NCBI GenBank assembly: GCA_947631505.1
Contig: CANRLR010000006.1
Coordinates: 1-64,000, forward strand
Reading direction: 5' to 3'
DNA from: an uncultured Lachnospiraceae bacterium
Lineage (GTDB): Bacteria > Bacillota > Clostridia > Lachnospirales > Lachnospiraceae
Length of the DNA: 64,000 bases
Part shown: positions 1 to 7,702 of the stretch, piece by piece
How positions within the stretch are numbered: the stretch's first letter is position 1
How the letters are laid out: every line of letters starts with the position of its first letter
Position numbers and translations under genes: made by a program
Notes under the pieces: model-generated
Told to the model about the DNA's origin: nothing
Database searches by the model: none
Seen by the model: only the letters and a program-made list of their open reading frames with translations

Positions 1-122
1 AAATTACATAGATGTTGATGGGCTGGAAAACCTGTAAATACGGGAAAGTTGAGAAAATACTCAAGAAATTTTGAATTCACACTAGTATCCGTTTTTTTCT
101 ATTGACAAATAATAGGTAATGT
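1..122. other. Left edge without a recognisable gene
   Basis: No family could be assigned here. A 20-codon open frame runs on the plus strand from position 12 to 74 with a stop just upstream, so it is not the tail of a longer gene entering the window. A TTGACA hexamer lies at 102-107 and TATTAA at 122-127, but the 14-base gap is short for a sigma-A promoter. The stretch is A+T-rich and abuts a gene that has lost its front end, so it may be a rearrangement junction. Confidence 0.3.
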
Positions 123-428
123 ATTAACTTATGTAAAAGTAATCCTACTGTAAAAGAACTTGCAGAAATAATGGGAAGTTCTCACCAGAATGTAAAACAA
201 ATTTTGTTAAAGTTGGAAAAGAAGGGGTTCGTCAATATTACCATTGATGAGCATGACAGAAGAAAGCAACGAATTGAGCTTACTGATTATTGTAGACATT
301 TTTGTGAGAAGAACGATGAAATGAGCGCAAATATTATGGGTAAAATGTTTGATGGTATTTCTACAGAACAGTTACAAATAACAATACAGACAATTATTCA
401 GAGTGAAGATAATCTAAAGGAGATTTGA
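120..428 (+). pseudogene. MarR-family regulator, N-terminally truncated remnant
   Basis: Coding similarity begins before the first ATG (171). From about 120 the same frame reads a typical MarR winged-helix recognition segment (NPTVKELAEIMGSS, then HQNVKQILLKLEKKG), followed by the wing (DEHDRRKQRIELT) and a C-terminal dimerisation helix. The frame is closed by a TAA at 117-119 and has no start codon before 171, so the first 40-50 residues of a normal 140-150 residue MarR protein are missing. Starting at 171 would cut into the DNA-binding helix. It is best read as a remnant created by a deletion or insertion upstream. An alternative is an unusual non-ATG start near 120. Confidence 0.6.
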
Positions 429-458
429 TGATATGAGCAATGGAAGGGGCTGTAATGT

Positions 459-893
459 ATGATTAGAGAAATTGTGAAAGAGGATTTAGATGGTTTATTG
501 AGATTGTATATGCAGTTACATAATAATCCCATGCCGAGAAAAGACACTGAACTATTAAAGATTTGGGATGCTGTTTGGGGGGATAAAAACCATCATGTTA
601 TTGTTGCAGAAGAAAATGGGGAAATCGTATCTTCCTGTGTCTGTGTCATTATTCTAAATCTGACGCACAATCAACAGCCATATGCTTTTATTGAAAATGT
701 GATAACTGACGAAAGATACAGAAATAAAGGACTGGCAACGCAGTGCTTAGACTACGCAAAAAAGATTGCCATAAAAGAAAACTGCTATAAAATGATGTTG
801 CTTACAGGCTCAAGGAAAGAAAGCACATTGAATTTTTATAGAAAGGCAGGGTACAACAGTGAAGATAAAACAGCATTTATTCAATGGATATAA
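459..893 (+). CDS. GNAT-family N-acetyltransferase
   Basis: The 144-residue protein has the standard length and fold signature of a GCN5-related acetyltransferase, which moves an acetyl group from acetyl-CoA to an amine. The acetyl-CoA-binding loop is visible as RYRNKGLATQCL (about residues 90-101), preceded by the beta-4 strand IENVITDE. The C-terminal NFYRKAGY is the usual end of the fold. The substrate cannot be told from sequence. The start has GGAAGGGG about 9 bases upstream. The 3' end abuts the HAD phosphatase gene, so the two are probably cotranscribed with the MarR remnant. Confidence 0.85.
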   Translation: MIREIVKEDLDGLLRLYMQLHNNPMPRKDTELLKIWDAVWGDKNHHVIVAEENGEIVSSCVCVIILNLTHNQQPYAFIENVITDERYRNKGLATQCLDYAKKIAIKENCYKMMLLTGSRKESTLNFYRKAGYNSEDKTAFIQWI

Positions 894-916
894 ACCAAAG
901 TAGCGAGGTGAAAAGA

Positions 917-1732
917 ATGCGCATATTTTATGTATCAGATTTAGATGGGACATTATTGAGAAACAACGAAAAAACATCTAACTATACAAATAATGTAATA
1001 AATCGTTTGACTGAAAGAGGAATGGTTTTTTCTTATGCTACCGCTCGTTCATTGATAACCGCTAAAAAAGTTACAAGTGGGATAAACGCTAAAATTCCCC
1101 TAATCGTATACAATGGCGCTTTCGTAATAGATAATCTTACAGAGGATATTCTGATTGCAAACTATTTTGATGACAAGGTAGATTTTGTGTTGGATGATTT
1201 GTTTGCAAATAAAATATATCCTATTGTTTATGCGTACATAAACGGTAAAGAGAAATTTTCCTTTGTTCCTGAATTATGCTCAGATGGAACAAATAAGTTT
1301 CTTGACAGCAGAAAGGGAGATGTTCGTTCCAATGCTGTGAGGGCAATCAATGATTTGAAGTCAGGAAACATTTTCTATATCACTTGTATAGATGAGCCGC
1401 AAAAACTCGAACCATTATATAAGAAATATAAAGACTCCTATCATTGTGTTTATCAGACGGATATTTATACAAATGAGCAGTGGCTCGAAATTATGCCCTT
1501 GAATGCTTCAAAGGCCAAGGCAATAAAGCAACTACAATCACTTTTGAAATGTGAGAAGTTAGTTGTGTTTGGTGATGGAAAAAATGATATAGATATGTTT
1601 GAATCGGCAGATGAAAGCTATGCTGTTCAAAATGCGCATGAAGATTTGAAAAGAATTGCAACCGGGGTTATTTCATCAAATGATGAGGATGGTGTTGCAA
1701 AATGGCTTGAAGAAAATTATGTCATGGTGTAA
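917..1732 (+). CDS. HAD-superfamily (Cof-type) phosphatase
   Basis: A 271-residue cytoplasmic phosphatase of the Cof/HAD-IIB group, Mg-dependent hydrolases of sugar or cofactor phosphates. Motif I is DLDGTLL near the N-terminus, with Asp nucleophile and acid/base Asp. Motif II is the YATARS stretch. The cap domain occupies about residues 80-190. Motifs III/IV appear as NASKAKAIKQL and FGDGKNDIDMFE. The ATG at 917 is chosen because GAGGTG lies 6 bases upstream; a longer frame opens at 884 but would overlap the acetyltransferase gene. Its end overlaps the next start (TAATG). Substrate unknown. Confidence 0.85.
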   Translation: MRIFYVSDLDGTLLRNNEKTSNYTNNVINRLTERGMVFSYATARSLITAKKVTSGINAKIPLIVYNGAFVIDNLTEDILIANYFDDKVDFVLDDLFANKIYPIVYAYINGKEKFSFVPELCSDGTNKFLDSRKGDVRSNAVRAINDLKSGNIFYITCIDEPQKLEPLYKKYKDSYHCVYQTDIYTNEQWLEIMPLNASKAKAIKQLQSLLKCEKLVVFGDGKNDIDMFESADESYAVQNAHEDLKRIATGVISSNDEDGVAKWLEENYVMV

Positions 1733-1932
1733 TGTTGAAATTTCTAAAAGATGATAAAACTCCTTATTGGAGAACCTTAAAAGCTAATGGGGAATCAAAT
1801 CCAAAATATCCAGGTGGAGTAGAAGTTCAAAAAGAAATGCTCGAAAAAGAGGGACATATCATAATACAAAAAGGAAGAACGAATATAAAGTATTATGTAA
1901 AAGATTATGAGAAAGCATTATTTTCATTATGA
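1732..1932 (+). pseudogene. MGMT/alkyltransferase-like protein, C-terminal fragment
   Basis: The 66 residues match only the end of the MGMT/Ogt/ATL fold: TPYWRTLKANGE sits where the catalytic PCHRV of O6-alkylguanine transferases would be, followed by KYPGGVEVQKEMLEKEG and a short tail. The PYWR variant lacks the acceptor cysteine, as in non-catalytic alkyltransferase-like proteins. The N-terminal half, including the helix-turn-helix that holds flipped bases, is absent, and the frame begins on the stop of the preceding gene. This is a truncated remnant, or conceivably a very short free-standing protein. I know the motif from the family; no alignment was run. Confidence 0.55.
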
Positions 1933-2033
1933 TAGATGAACAACCAATGGTTGAGTTTGATAATTCTACTTACAGTTCGTGTACAGGAGCTGATAAAGAT
2001 TGTAAAGTGAAGCATGAAAGGAGGCATATGATA

Positions 2034-2864
2034 ATGAATCAAATTGATACAGGAAAGTTTATTGCTAGTTGTAGAAAAGAAAAAGGTATGACACAAGCAC
2101 AATTAGCAGAAAAATTAAATATCACTGACAGAGCTGTTTCCAAATGGGAGACAGGAAAATGTATGCCCGATTCATCTATTATGTTGGAACTTTGCAATAT
2201 CTTAGATGTTACGGTCAATGAACTATTAAGTGGGGAGAGGATAGAAATGAATAATTACGAAGAAAAAGTCAGCCAGAATCTCATTGAATTGAAACGAAAA
2301 GATGAGAATAATATGAACAAGAATACTATAATATCAATAATATATACAATTACTATGGTTGTTGGCATTCTAGTATGTTGTATATGTGATGTTGCTATTT
2401 CGGGAACACTGACATGGTCACTTATCACACTTAGTTCTATTTTGATTACATGGATAGCATCTCTTCCTGTTGTGTTGTTCGGAAAAAAAGGTGTTTTGGT
2501 AGCGATGATTGCCATTAGTATTCTCATTTTACCATTTATGTACATATTAAGTATTTTAATAAATGTCAATGAGGTATTCAGCATTGGTGCGATTATGTCA
2601 ATTATTGCACTTGTTTTTCTGTGGATAATATATATTCTGTATTATCGACTGAAAGAACGAAAACTGTTGGCAACGGGAATCACATTTTTGTTTGCAATTC
2701 CGTTCACATTTTTGATAAATATTACATTATCAAAAATGATCGGTGAACCTGCAATTGATGTCTGGGATATATTGTCGGTATTTATTCTGTTCATTATAGG
2801 AGTTGCTTTTATTATTTGCGGTGCTTATCACCCCAGTCACACATTTGATCCAGAATCGGAATGA
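2034..2864 (+). CDS. XRE-family regulator fused to a membrane domain
   Basis: The 276-residue protein has an N-terminal Cro/C1 helix-turn-helix (about residues 5-65; TQAQLAEKLNITDRAVSKWE, then SIMLELCNILDVTVNELLSG), a polar linker to about 100, and five or six hydrophobic segments to the C-terminus. This architecture is common in Firmicutes as a membrane-tethered regulator that senses envelope or peptide signals. The ATG at 2034 lies 9 bases after AAAGGAGG (2017-2024); another ATG at 2028 is too close, and the frame extends upstream to 1929 without a ribosome site. The last 53 bases overlap the convergent HxlR gene. Target genes are unknown. Confidence 0.75.
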   Translation: MNQIDTGKFIASCRKEKGMTQAQLAEKLNITDRAVSKWETGKCMPDSSIMLELCNILDVTVNELLSGERIEMNNYEEKVSQNLIELKRKDENNMNKNTIISIIYTITMVVGILVCCICDVAISGTLTWSLITLSSILITWIASLPVVLFGKKGVLVAMIAISILILPFMYILSILINVNEVFSIGAIMSIIALVFLWIIYILYYRLKERKLLATGITFLFAIPFTFLINITLSKMIGEPAIDVWDILSVFILFIIGVAFIICGAYHPSHTFDPESE

Positions 2865-3144
2865 GTGATTTTCCGCGTTCAGTTAGACTGTACTCTACCT
2901 TTGGTGGAATCTGCGGATATTCCTTGCGATTGATAAGGCCATCTGCCGCCAGCTGTTTTAGGGTGGAGCTGAGCGTTTTGTATGTGATTCCACCAATGTA
3001 CTTTTGCATTTCGTTAAAACGGACAACTTCAAATTCCATAAGAGTGTACAGGATGAACATTTTATATTTTCCCTGAATAAGCGACATAGTATAATTAAAT
3101 CCGGTGTCTTCGAGCTTACATTCTGCAATACATTCTTTTATCAT
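2812..3144 (-). CDS. HxlR-family transcriptional regulator
   Basis: A 110-residue winged-helix protein of the HxlR type, often a regulator responding to redox or electrophile stress. Diagnostic stretches are MSLIQGKYKMFILYTLM near residue 20, NEMQKYIGGITYKTLSSTLK for the recognition helix, and LINRKEYPQIPPKVEYSLT followed by ERGKSLIPILDQMCDWG at the end. The family's sensory Cys is usually in the N-terminal region, where Cys5 and Cys9 are visible. It is divergent from the flavodoxin/flavin-reductase pair across about 125 bases, the classic arrangement for control of that pair. A GGGGGAA ribosome site precedes the ATG. Confidence 0.85.
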   Translation of the reverse strand: MIKECIAECKLEDTGFNYTMSLIQGKYKMFILYTLMEFEVVRFNEMQKYIGGITYKTLSSTLKQLAADGLINRKEYPQIPPKVEYSLTERGKSLIPILDQMCDWGDKHRK

Positions 3145-3187
3145 TGATACTTTCCCCCAAGATAGTATATATCTTTAATGTGCGTAC

Positions 3188-3216
3188 TTGTTGTAAAAAT
3201 AAATGCTTGCTATAAT
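3188..3216 (+). promoter_or_regulatory. Sigma-A-type promoter for the flavoprotein pair
   Basis: TTGTTG (3188-3193), a 17-base spacer and TATAAT (3211-3216) lie 53 bases before the flavodoxin ATG. The region between this and the divergent HxlR start is where the regulator would be expected to bind. Confidence 0.6.
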
Positions 3217-3268
3217 TATAGTGTTGAATATTCACAAAGTCAATTACAAATATTGAGGTGATCGCTAA

Positions 3269-3817
3269 ATGGGAAAGAAAATTGTGGTATTGAATGGAAG
3301 TCCTAGAAAGAACGGTAATACATCCGCACTTGTAGATGCATTTACGAAAGGTGCGGAGTCAGCAGGAAATCAGGTGAGTGTATTTCATCTGGACAGTATG
3401 GATATTCATGGATGTAAAGGATGCTTCGGTGGTAATAGTAGTAATGAATGCCCATGTGTTCAAAACGATGATATGAATATCATATATCCTGCGGTCAGAG
3501 AGGCAGAAGTTGTTGTTCTGGCAACACCGCTTTATTACTGGAATATGAGTGGACAGATTCGAACAGCTATTGACAGATTGTTTGCACTTGAAGAGGGCGG
3601 AATGAATCTGCTTCGCGGTAATGGTCGAGCAGCAGCACTTTTAATGTCAGCAGAAGGAAGTGGATTTGAAGATGTTGTAGTGTATTTTGACCACTTGATG
3701 GAGCATTTGAGATGGAAAAACTTAGGTCATGTTCTTTCGAGCGGCAATATGAACGTCGGAGATATTAATGGTAAAAAAGAATTAGATGAAGCATATCAAC
3801 TTGGTGCTTCAATATAA
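3269..3817 (+). CDS. NADPH-dependent FMN reductase / iron-sulfur flavoprotein-like
   Basis: This 182-residue flavodoxin-fold protein opens with the FMN phosphate-binding loop VVLNGSPRKNGNTSAL. A cysteine pair motif in GCKGCFGG and CPC (about residues 49-65) resembles the compact cysteine motif of iron-sulfur flavoproteins (ISF/WrbA-like), so a 4Fe-4S cluster is possible. The loop LATPLYYWNMSGQIRTAIDR is the conserved second FMN-contact region. It probably shuttles electrons from NAD(P)H to small acceptors. It forms an operon with the flavin-reductase-like gene 21 bases downstream and is divergent from HxlR. Cys count and spacing should be compared with true ISF proteins. Confidence 0.8.
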   Translation: MGKKIVVLNGSPRKNGNTSALVDAFTKGAESAGNQVSVFHLDSMDIHGCKGCFGGNSSNECPCVQNDDMNIIYPAVREAEVVVLATPLYYWNMSGQIRTAIDRLFALEEGGMNLLRGNGRAAALLMSAEGSGFEDVVVYFDHLMEHLRWKNLGHVLSSGNMNVGDINGKKELDEAYQLGASI

Positions 3818-3838
3818 AAACGAAAAGGAGAGTTCATT

Positions 3839-4411
3839 ATGAAAAAAGATTTAGGAGTCGTGCAGGCAATATATCCAATGCCAGTTCTTATGGTTGCGGC
3901 ATATGGAGAGAATGACAAGGTAAATGTAATGAATGCAGCGTGGGGTATGATCTGTAATGAGGACAGAATTGCGTTATTCATTGACGAAGATCATAAGACA
4001 ACACAGAATATTCTTAGCAGAAAAGCGTTTACTGTAAGCATTGCAGATAGAAAACATATGGATGTGGCAGATTTTTTTGGAATTGCTACAGGAAATAAGA
4101 TATCAGATAAATTTGAGAGAACAGGTTATACAGCAGCAAAGAGCAGCCATGTTGATGCACCAATTGTGGAAGAGTTCCCTGTTGTTATGGAATGCGAACT
4201 TGCTGAAGTTGTTGAAACAGAAAGTATGTATTGTATTGTTGGTAAAATTGTGAATACGGCTGCAGAAGAAGGTGTGCTTGCCGAAAATGGTAAGGTGGAT
4301 CCTGCTAAGCTTGATGCACTTATCTTTGACCAGTTCCAGCATGGATACTATGTATCTGGTGAACAGGTCGGTAAGGCATGGAATGCAGGAGCAGGACTTA
4401 TGAAGAAGTAA
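3839..4411 (+). CDS. Flavin reductase family protein (flavoredoxin-like)
   Basis: The 190-residue protein fits the FMN-binding split-barrel family that includes flavoredoxin and NADH:FMN oxidoreductases. Family features are the opening PMPVLMVAAYGE, the NVMNAAWGMICNE substrate strand, DHKTTQNILSRKAFTVSIA, and the late DAPIVEEFPVVMECEL stretch. It likely binds FMN as a dimer and passes electrons to or from its operon partner. AAAGGAGAG lies just before the ATG. No strong hairpin was found in the 134 bases after the stop. Confidence 0.82.
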   Translation: MKKDLGVVQAIYPMPVLMVAAYGENDKVNVMNAAWGMICNEDRIALFIDEDHKTTQNILSRKAFTVSIADRKHMDVADFFGIATGNKISDKFERTGYTAAKSSHVDAPIVEEFPVVMECELAEVVETESMYCIVGKIVNTAAEEGVLAENGKVDPAKLDALIFDQFQHGYYVSGEQVGKAWNAGAGLMKK

Positions 4412-4545
4412 TAGAAAGAATCCTCTTATTGCAGAATACTGATCCTCATGTTATACTGTTTTTAATTAGATTTTTAATTTGCATGTGAAATAGCATTGCA
4501 AACCGTAACAAAGAATTTTCTATACAGAAAGAATGGAGGATTAGT

Positions 4546-5295
4546 GTGAAAACAGAATTACTTCGTATACCGCATCATAACCGGGAACTGGTGGGGGATT
4601 TCTATCTGCCGGAAACGGATACCCCATGTCCTATCGTTATTTTCAGTCATGGATTCAATGGTTCTGGCAAAGATTTTTCCATGAATTCCCGCTTATTAGC
4701 AGAACACAACATTGCTGCCTTTTCTTATGATTTTTGCGGTGGCTCTGTAAATGCAAGAAGCAGTATGGCAACTACCAGCATGACAATTTTCACAGAAATG
4801 GAAGACCTTTGTGCTGTCATTGATTTTATGAAAAAGGATTCCCGAATTGACGAAAACAATATTTTTCTTTTCGGAGCCAGTCAAGGAGGTTTTGTCAGTG
4901 CCCTTACTGCGGATGAGCGTCCAAAGGACATCCGCGGACTCCTTCTTCTCTATCCTGCCCTTTGTATTCCAGATGATTGGAACCAACGTTTCCCGAAACT
5001 ATCGGATATTCCAGAAACTCTTGAACTGTGGGACATGACACTTGGTTATCCTTTCTTTGCCTCACTTCATGATTTTCACACCTTTGACCACATTGGAAAA
5101 TTTCATCGGAATGTTCTTGTGATTCATGGGGATTTGGATGAAATAGTTGCCAGCGAATATGCCGAAAAACTTCCCGCCATTTATGCCCATGCATCGCTGG
5201 AAGTGTTCCCGGGCGAGGGGCATGGATTCAGCGACGCCGGGAATCAGCGTGTAGCAGAAATGACATTAACATTTGTAGGGGAGAATCGGTTGTAA
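4546..5295 (+). CDS. Alpha/beta hydrolase (esterase/peptidase-like)
   Basis: The 249-residue cytoplasmic protein has the alpha/beta-hydrolase fold. The oxyanion region is IFSHGFNGSGKDF, the nucleophile elbow is FGASQGG (Ser near residue 110), the acid is in IHGDLDEIV and the catalytic His is in GEGHGF. It lacks a signal peptide. It resembles BAAT/dienelactone-hydrolase-like esterases common in Lachnospiraceae. The GTG start at 4546 is placed by GGAGGA at 4535-4540. It is monocistronic with a strong terminator after it. Substrate unknown. Confidence 0.85.
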   Translation: MKTELLRIPHHNRELVGDFYLPETDTPCPIVIFSHGFNGSGKDFSMNSRLLAEHNIAAFSYDFCGGSVNARSSMATTSMTIFTEMEDLCAVIDFMKKDSRIDENNIFLFGASQGGFVSALTADERPKDIRGLLLLYPALCIPDDWNQRFPKLSDIPETLELWDMTLGYPFFASLHDFHTFDHIGKFHRNVLVIHGDLDEIVASEYAEKLPAIYAHASLEVFPGEGHGFSDAGNQRVAEMTLTFVGENRL

Positions 5296-5318
5296 CCATA
5301 CACTCCCCTCCCATTTCA

Positions 5319-5362
5319 GAGAAAGAACCGCTGCCTCCTGCACCGGTTCTTTCTCAAATTTC
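5319..5362 (+). terminator. Rho-independent terminator after the hydrolase gene
   Basis: The 12-base arms GAGAAAGAACCG (5319-5330) and CGGTTCTTTCTC (5344-5355) are perfectly complementary and enclose a 13-base loop; a T-rich run follows. It could also serve the convergent small gene from the other side. Confidence 0.75.
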
Positions 5363-5381
5363 CTTTTCCGACAAATTGTTT

Positions 5382-5615
5382 TCATCGCTTTTTCTTTTTA
5401 TAAGGTGTTTTTTTCGATGGCTCAATAGAATCAATATGCAACGCTACGACCCGACCTTTTTCATCGCCTTCATAATCCAGCATATAATTTCCCTGTTGCA
5501 GAACCTTCCAGAGTTCTTCTGGTCTTTTCTGATTATAAGAAACTCCCTGAATATCAATAGCAACACCGGCATCTTTTGCGTGTTGTATTTCTTCCATAAG
5601 CCCTTTCTTTTGCAT
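5382..5615 (-). CDS. Small conserved-looking protein of unknown function
   Basis: I do not recognise this 77-residue soluble protein. It has an N-terminal helix (EEIQHAKDAG), a mixed middle segment (VAIDIQGVSYNQKRPEELWK) and ends in a very basic tail, KKTPYKKKKR. It is called real because AAGGAGGG lies exactly at ribosome-site distance before the ATG and codon use matches its neighbours. It is convergent with the hydrolase gene. The basic tail could contact nucleic acid, but nothing else supports that. Confidence 0.6.
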   Translation of the reverse strand: MQKKGLMEEIQHAKDAGVAIDIQGVSYNQKRPEELWKVLQQGNYMLDYEGDEKGRVVALHIDSIEPSKKTPYKKKKR

Positions 5616-5929
5616 GATAATCCCTCCTTACTTCAAAGCCAGAAGGTGTTTTCCGTGATGTAAACCAACGCTTTGAGTAATCCGGTAAAGTCTTTTTCAC
5701 TTTTTACCATTCATTTTTCAGTTTGGAATCCATTTACATTTTAGAAACAAGAAAAAAAGAAATTTAGATTAAAAACTTATACTTCTCCTGATATCATCTC
5801 CTTTCTTTATCCGACTTTACCTTCTCATTTATTATACTTCAAACAGAATTCTAAAATCAATTGTTGTCTAAACAACATAAATATACTCTGAACGAAAAAA
5901 TTTCCAATTACTTTTTTTAACGGAATTAG
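5616..5929. other. Intergenic region upstream of mecA and of the small gene
   Basis: About 310 bases of A+T-rich DNA separate the divergent small gene and mecA. On the minus strand several tiny open frames occur, including a 25-codon one starting near 5707, but none has a ribosome site or a family signature. No strong hairpin was seen. It most likely holds the small gene's promoter and perhaps decayed coding sequence. Confidence 0.4.
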
Positions 5930-5958
5930 TTGACTTTACGTGCAATATAACGTATACT
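5930..5958 (+). promoter_or_regulatory. Sigma-A promoter for mecA
   Basis: TTGACT (5930-5935), a 17-base spacer and TATACT (5953-5958) form a near-consensus promoter 38 bases before the mecA start. Confidence 0.75.
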
Positions 5959-5995
5959 TTTCATACAATTAAAAGTATAGAAGGGAAGTGTGCTT

Positions 5996-6811
5996 GTGAA
6001 AATTGAACGAATAAGTGAAAATCAGATTCGTTGTACGCTCAGTAAGCATGATTTAATGGAACGTCATTTGAAAATCAGTGAGCTTGCATACGGTTCTGAG
6101 AAGGCGAAAGAACTATTTCGTGATATGATGGAACAAGCGAACATCGATTTGGGATTCGATGCCGATGATATTCCTTTGATGATAGAAGCAATTCCAACCT
6201 CCCGTGATTCCATTGTTCTGGTAATTACAAAGGTTGATAATCCGGAGGAATTTGACGAGAAATTTTCACGATTTGGTCTCCAAAATGAGTCTTTTGAAGA
6301 GGATGAGGACTACTATGAGACGGAAGAAGATAATGAATCGGAGGACAGTTCTGTAGTGGATTCTCCTGAAATTGTGAACTGTTTTGAACAGCTTCATGAA
6401 TTGATTGAAGAAGCAGAAGCAAAAGGAAAAAATGATGGTTCACAGTTCATTCCATTGAGTGAGGCTCTTCAAAACGGAAAGAAAAAGAAACAAAAAAAGA
6501 AAAAAGAAATAACTCTTTCCGATAAGGTAAAGGTATTTTCTTTCTTATCCATGAATCCTGTTATTGAAGTCGCTCATTTAGTGACCGACAATTACAATGG
6601 AAAAAACACTCTTTGGAAAGATGAGACAACGAGCCGTTACTACCTTGTAATGAACCGCGGAAATAAAAAATCCTCATTCCTGTCCGCCTGTGCTGTAATT
6701 TCAGAATACGGCAGGGAAGAATCCATAACCTATGCAACACAAGATTATTTTAATGAACACTATCAGATTATCATCAAAGACAGAGCACTGCATCAATTAG
6801 CCATGTTATAA
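5996..6811 (+). CDS. mecA: MecA-type ClpC adaptor protein
   Basis: MecA brings substrates to the ClpC/ClpP protease; in Bacillus it targets ComK and also acts in protein quality control. The 271-residue protein has the MecA layout: N-terminal substrate-binding domain (MKIERISENQIRCTLSKHDL to about residue 85), a very acidic linker (EEDEDYYETEEDNESED), a lysine-rich patch (KKKKQKKKKE near residue 165), and a C-terminal ClpC-binding domain to the end. The GTG at 5996 is preferred over the GTG at 5990 because AAGGGAAG (5981-5988) is 7 bases from the former and matches the family N-terminus. Monocistronic between a promoter and a terminator. Confidence 0.85.
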   Translation: MKIERISENQIRCTLSKHDLMERHLKISELAYGSEKAKELFRDMMEQANIDLGFDADDIPLMIEAIPTSRDSIVLVITKVDNPEEFDEKFSRFGLQNESFEEDEDYYETEEDNESEDSSVVDSPEIVNCFEQLHELIEEAEAKGKNDGSQFIPLSEALQNGKKKKQKKKKEITLSDKVKVFSFLSMNPVIEVAHLVTDNYNGKNTLWKDETTSRYYLVMNRGNKKSSFLSACAVISEYGREESITYATQDYFNEHYQIIIKDRALHQLAML

Positions 6812-6862
6812 TAAAAATAGTTCGGTATTTTACCCACTTTATGAAACAGAGCGTATACAAAA

Positions 6863-6901
6863 ACCCCGGTACCTGTTTACTCAGATTACCGGGGTATTAT
6901 T
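6863..6901 (+). terminator. Terminator after mecA
   Basis: ACCCCGGTA (6863-6871) pairs with TACCGGGGT (6887-6895), followed by ATTATTATT. The minus-strand DUF1858 gene ends some 60 bases further on. Confidence 0.6.
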
Positions 6902-6958
6902 ATCGTATAGTTGTGTTCACGATGCTTTTTTTCAAATTATTTGTTGAAAAAAATCTCA

Positions 6959-7168
6959 TTAAGCATTCTTATTTGCCAAATACTCATTAATCTTTAGAAT
7001 CAATTCATCCGCATCCAATCCATGAACCATTGCTGCCTCTTCTAAGCTTTCGCCCTGTGATGCCGGACATCCAATGCAATGCATTCCTGAAGCCATTAAA
7101 ATAGGGGCAATTGTGGCATCTTCCTGTAAAATCTGACCAATCAGCATGTCCTTTGTTACTTCTTTCAT
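6959..7168 (-). CDS. DUF1858 redox-disulfide protein
   Basis: This 69-residue protein is a stand-alone DUF1858 domain, the family called hybrid-cluster-protein-associated redox disulfide domain. The key segment is MASGMHCIGCPAS with a CxxC pair, and the N-terminus (VTKDMLIGQILQ) is standard. Such proteins are thought to act in thiol/disulfide or metal-cluster chemistry; the exact job is not established. The ATG at 7168 follows GGAGGAATAGAA; a frame extending to 7216 lacks a ribosome site. It is divergent from a two-cluster ferredoxin gene, which suggests a shared redox role. Confidence 0.85.
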   Translation of the reverse strand: MKEVTKDMLIGQILQEDATIAPILMASGMHCIGCPASQGESLEEAAMVHGLDADELILKINEYLANKNA

Positions 7169-7349
7169 TTCTATTCCTCCTAAAAAATTTATAAACCGTT
7201 TGCAATTACGATTCACTATAAGATAGTATGAACCTATGTTACGATTATAGTCACATCTTTGACTCTTGTCAAGAAATTATACTTGTATTTTTTTTAATTT
7301 TGTATTATCATGAGATTATGTTCAATATATAAAAAAGGAGGATACAAAA

Positions 7350-7520
7350 ATGGCTTATAAAATTTCTGATTCTTGCATCAGCTGTGGTTCTTGTGCTGGT
7401 GAGTGTCCAGTAGGTGCTATCTCCGAGGGAGATGCTCATTACGAAATCGATGCAAGCGCATGCTTGGATTGTGGTTCTTGTGCAGCTGCTTGTCCTACCG
7501 GTGCAATTGAAGCTGAGTAA
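7350..7520 (+). CDS. 2[4Fe-4S] clostridial ferredoxin
   Basis: A 56-residue classic clostridial ferredoxin, the low-potential electron carrier for pyruvate:ferredoxin oxidoreductase and [FeFe] hydrogenase. Both cluster motifs are complete: CISCGSCAGECPVGAI and CLDCGSCAAACPTGAI, each CxxCxxCxxxCP. AAAGGAGG is 8 bases before the ATG. The gene stands alone, with an element of the dispersed repeat and a strong terminator after it. HydF elsewhere in the window fits the expected metabolism. Confidence 0.95.
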   Translation: MAYKISDSCISCGSCAGECPVGAISEGDAHYEIDASACLDCGSCAAACPTGAIEAE

Positions 7521-7554
7521 TCAGGCAGAGTGTAAATCACAAAAGTAATATCAA

Positions 7555-7590
7555 GATGTCAGGGTCAAAATACCTTTTGACCCCAACATC
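7555..7590. repeat. Short member of the GGGGTCAAAA repeat family
   Basis: The 36 bases are two facing ends of the element seen in full at 34998-35203: GATGTCAGGGTCAAAA, then a few bases, then CCTTTTGACCCCAACATC. The internal ~170 bases are absent, so this is a minimal or internally deleted copy that can fold into one hairpin. It lies just after the ferredoxin gene. Confidence 0.7.
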
Positions 7591-7597
7591 ATATGAA

Positions 7598-7653
7598 AAG
7601 GTGTCCCCCGACTATGATTTTTTAATCCATAGTCGGGGGACACCTTCTTTTTT
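7598..7653. terminator. Strong bidirectional terminator between ferredoxin and pgi
   Basis: A perfect 19-base inverted repeat (arms 7598-7616 and 7628-7646, core GTGTCCCCCGACTATG) with an 11-base loop is followed by CTTTTTTCCC on the plus strand and an AT-rich tail on the minus strand. It can end both the ferredoxin and the pgi transcript. Confidence 0.85.
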
Positions 7654-7702
7654 CCCTTGCTATTTTTACAACATGTTCTTAAAAATTGTTTTTATCCTCT
7701 CT

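Noticed and set aside
7005-7205. Overlapping minus-strand open frame across the DUF1858 gene
   Set aside because: It is a different reading frame of the same strand with no ribosome site.
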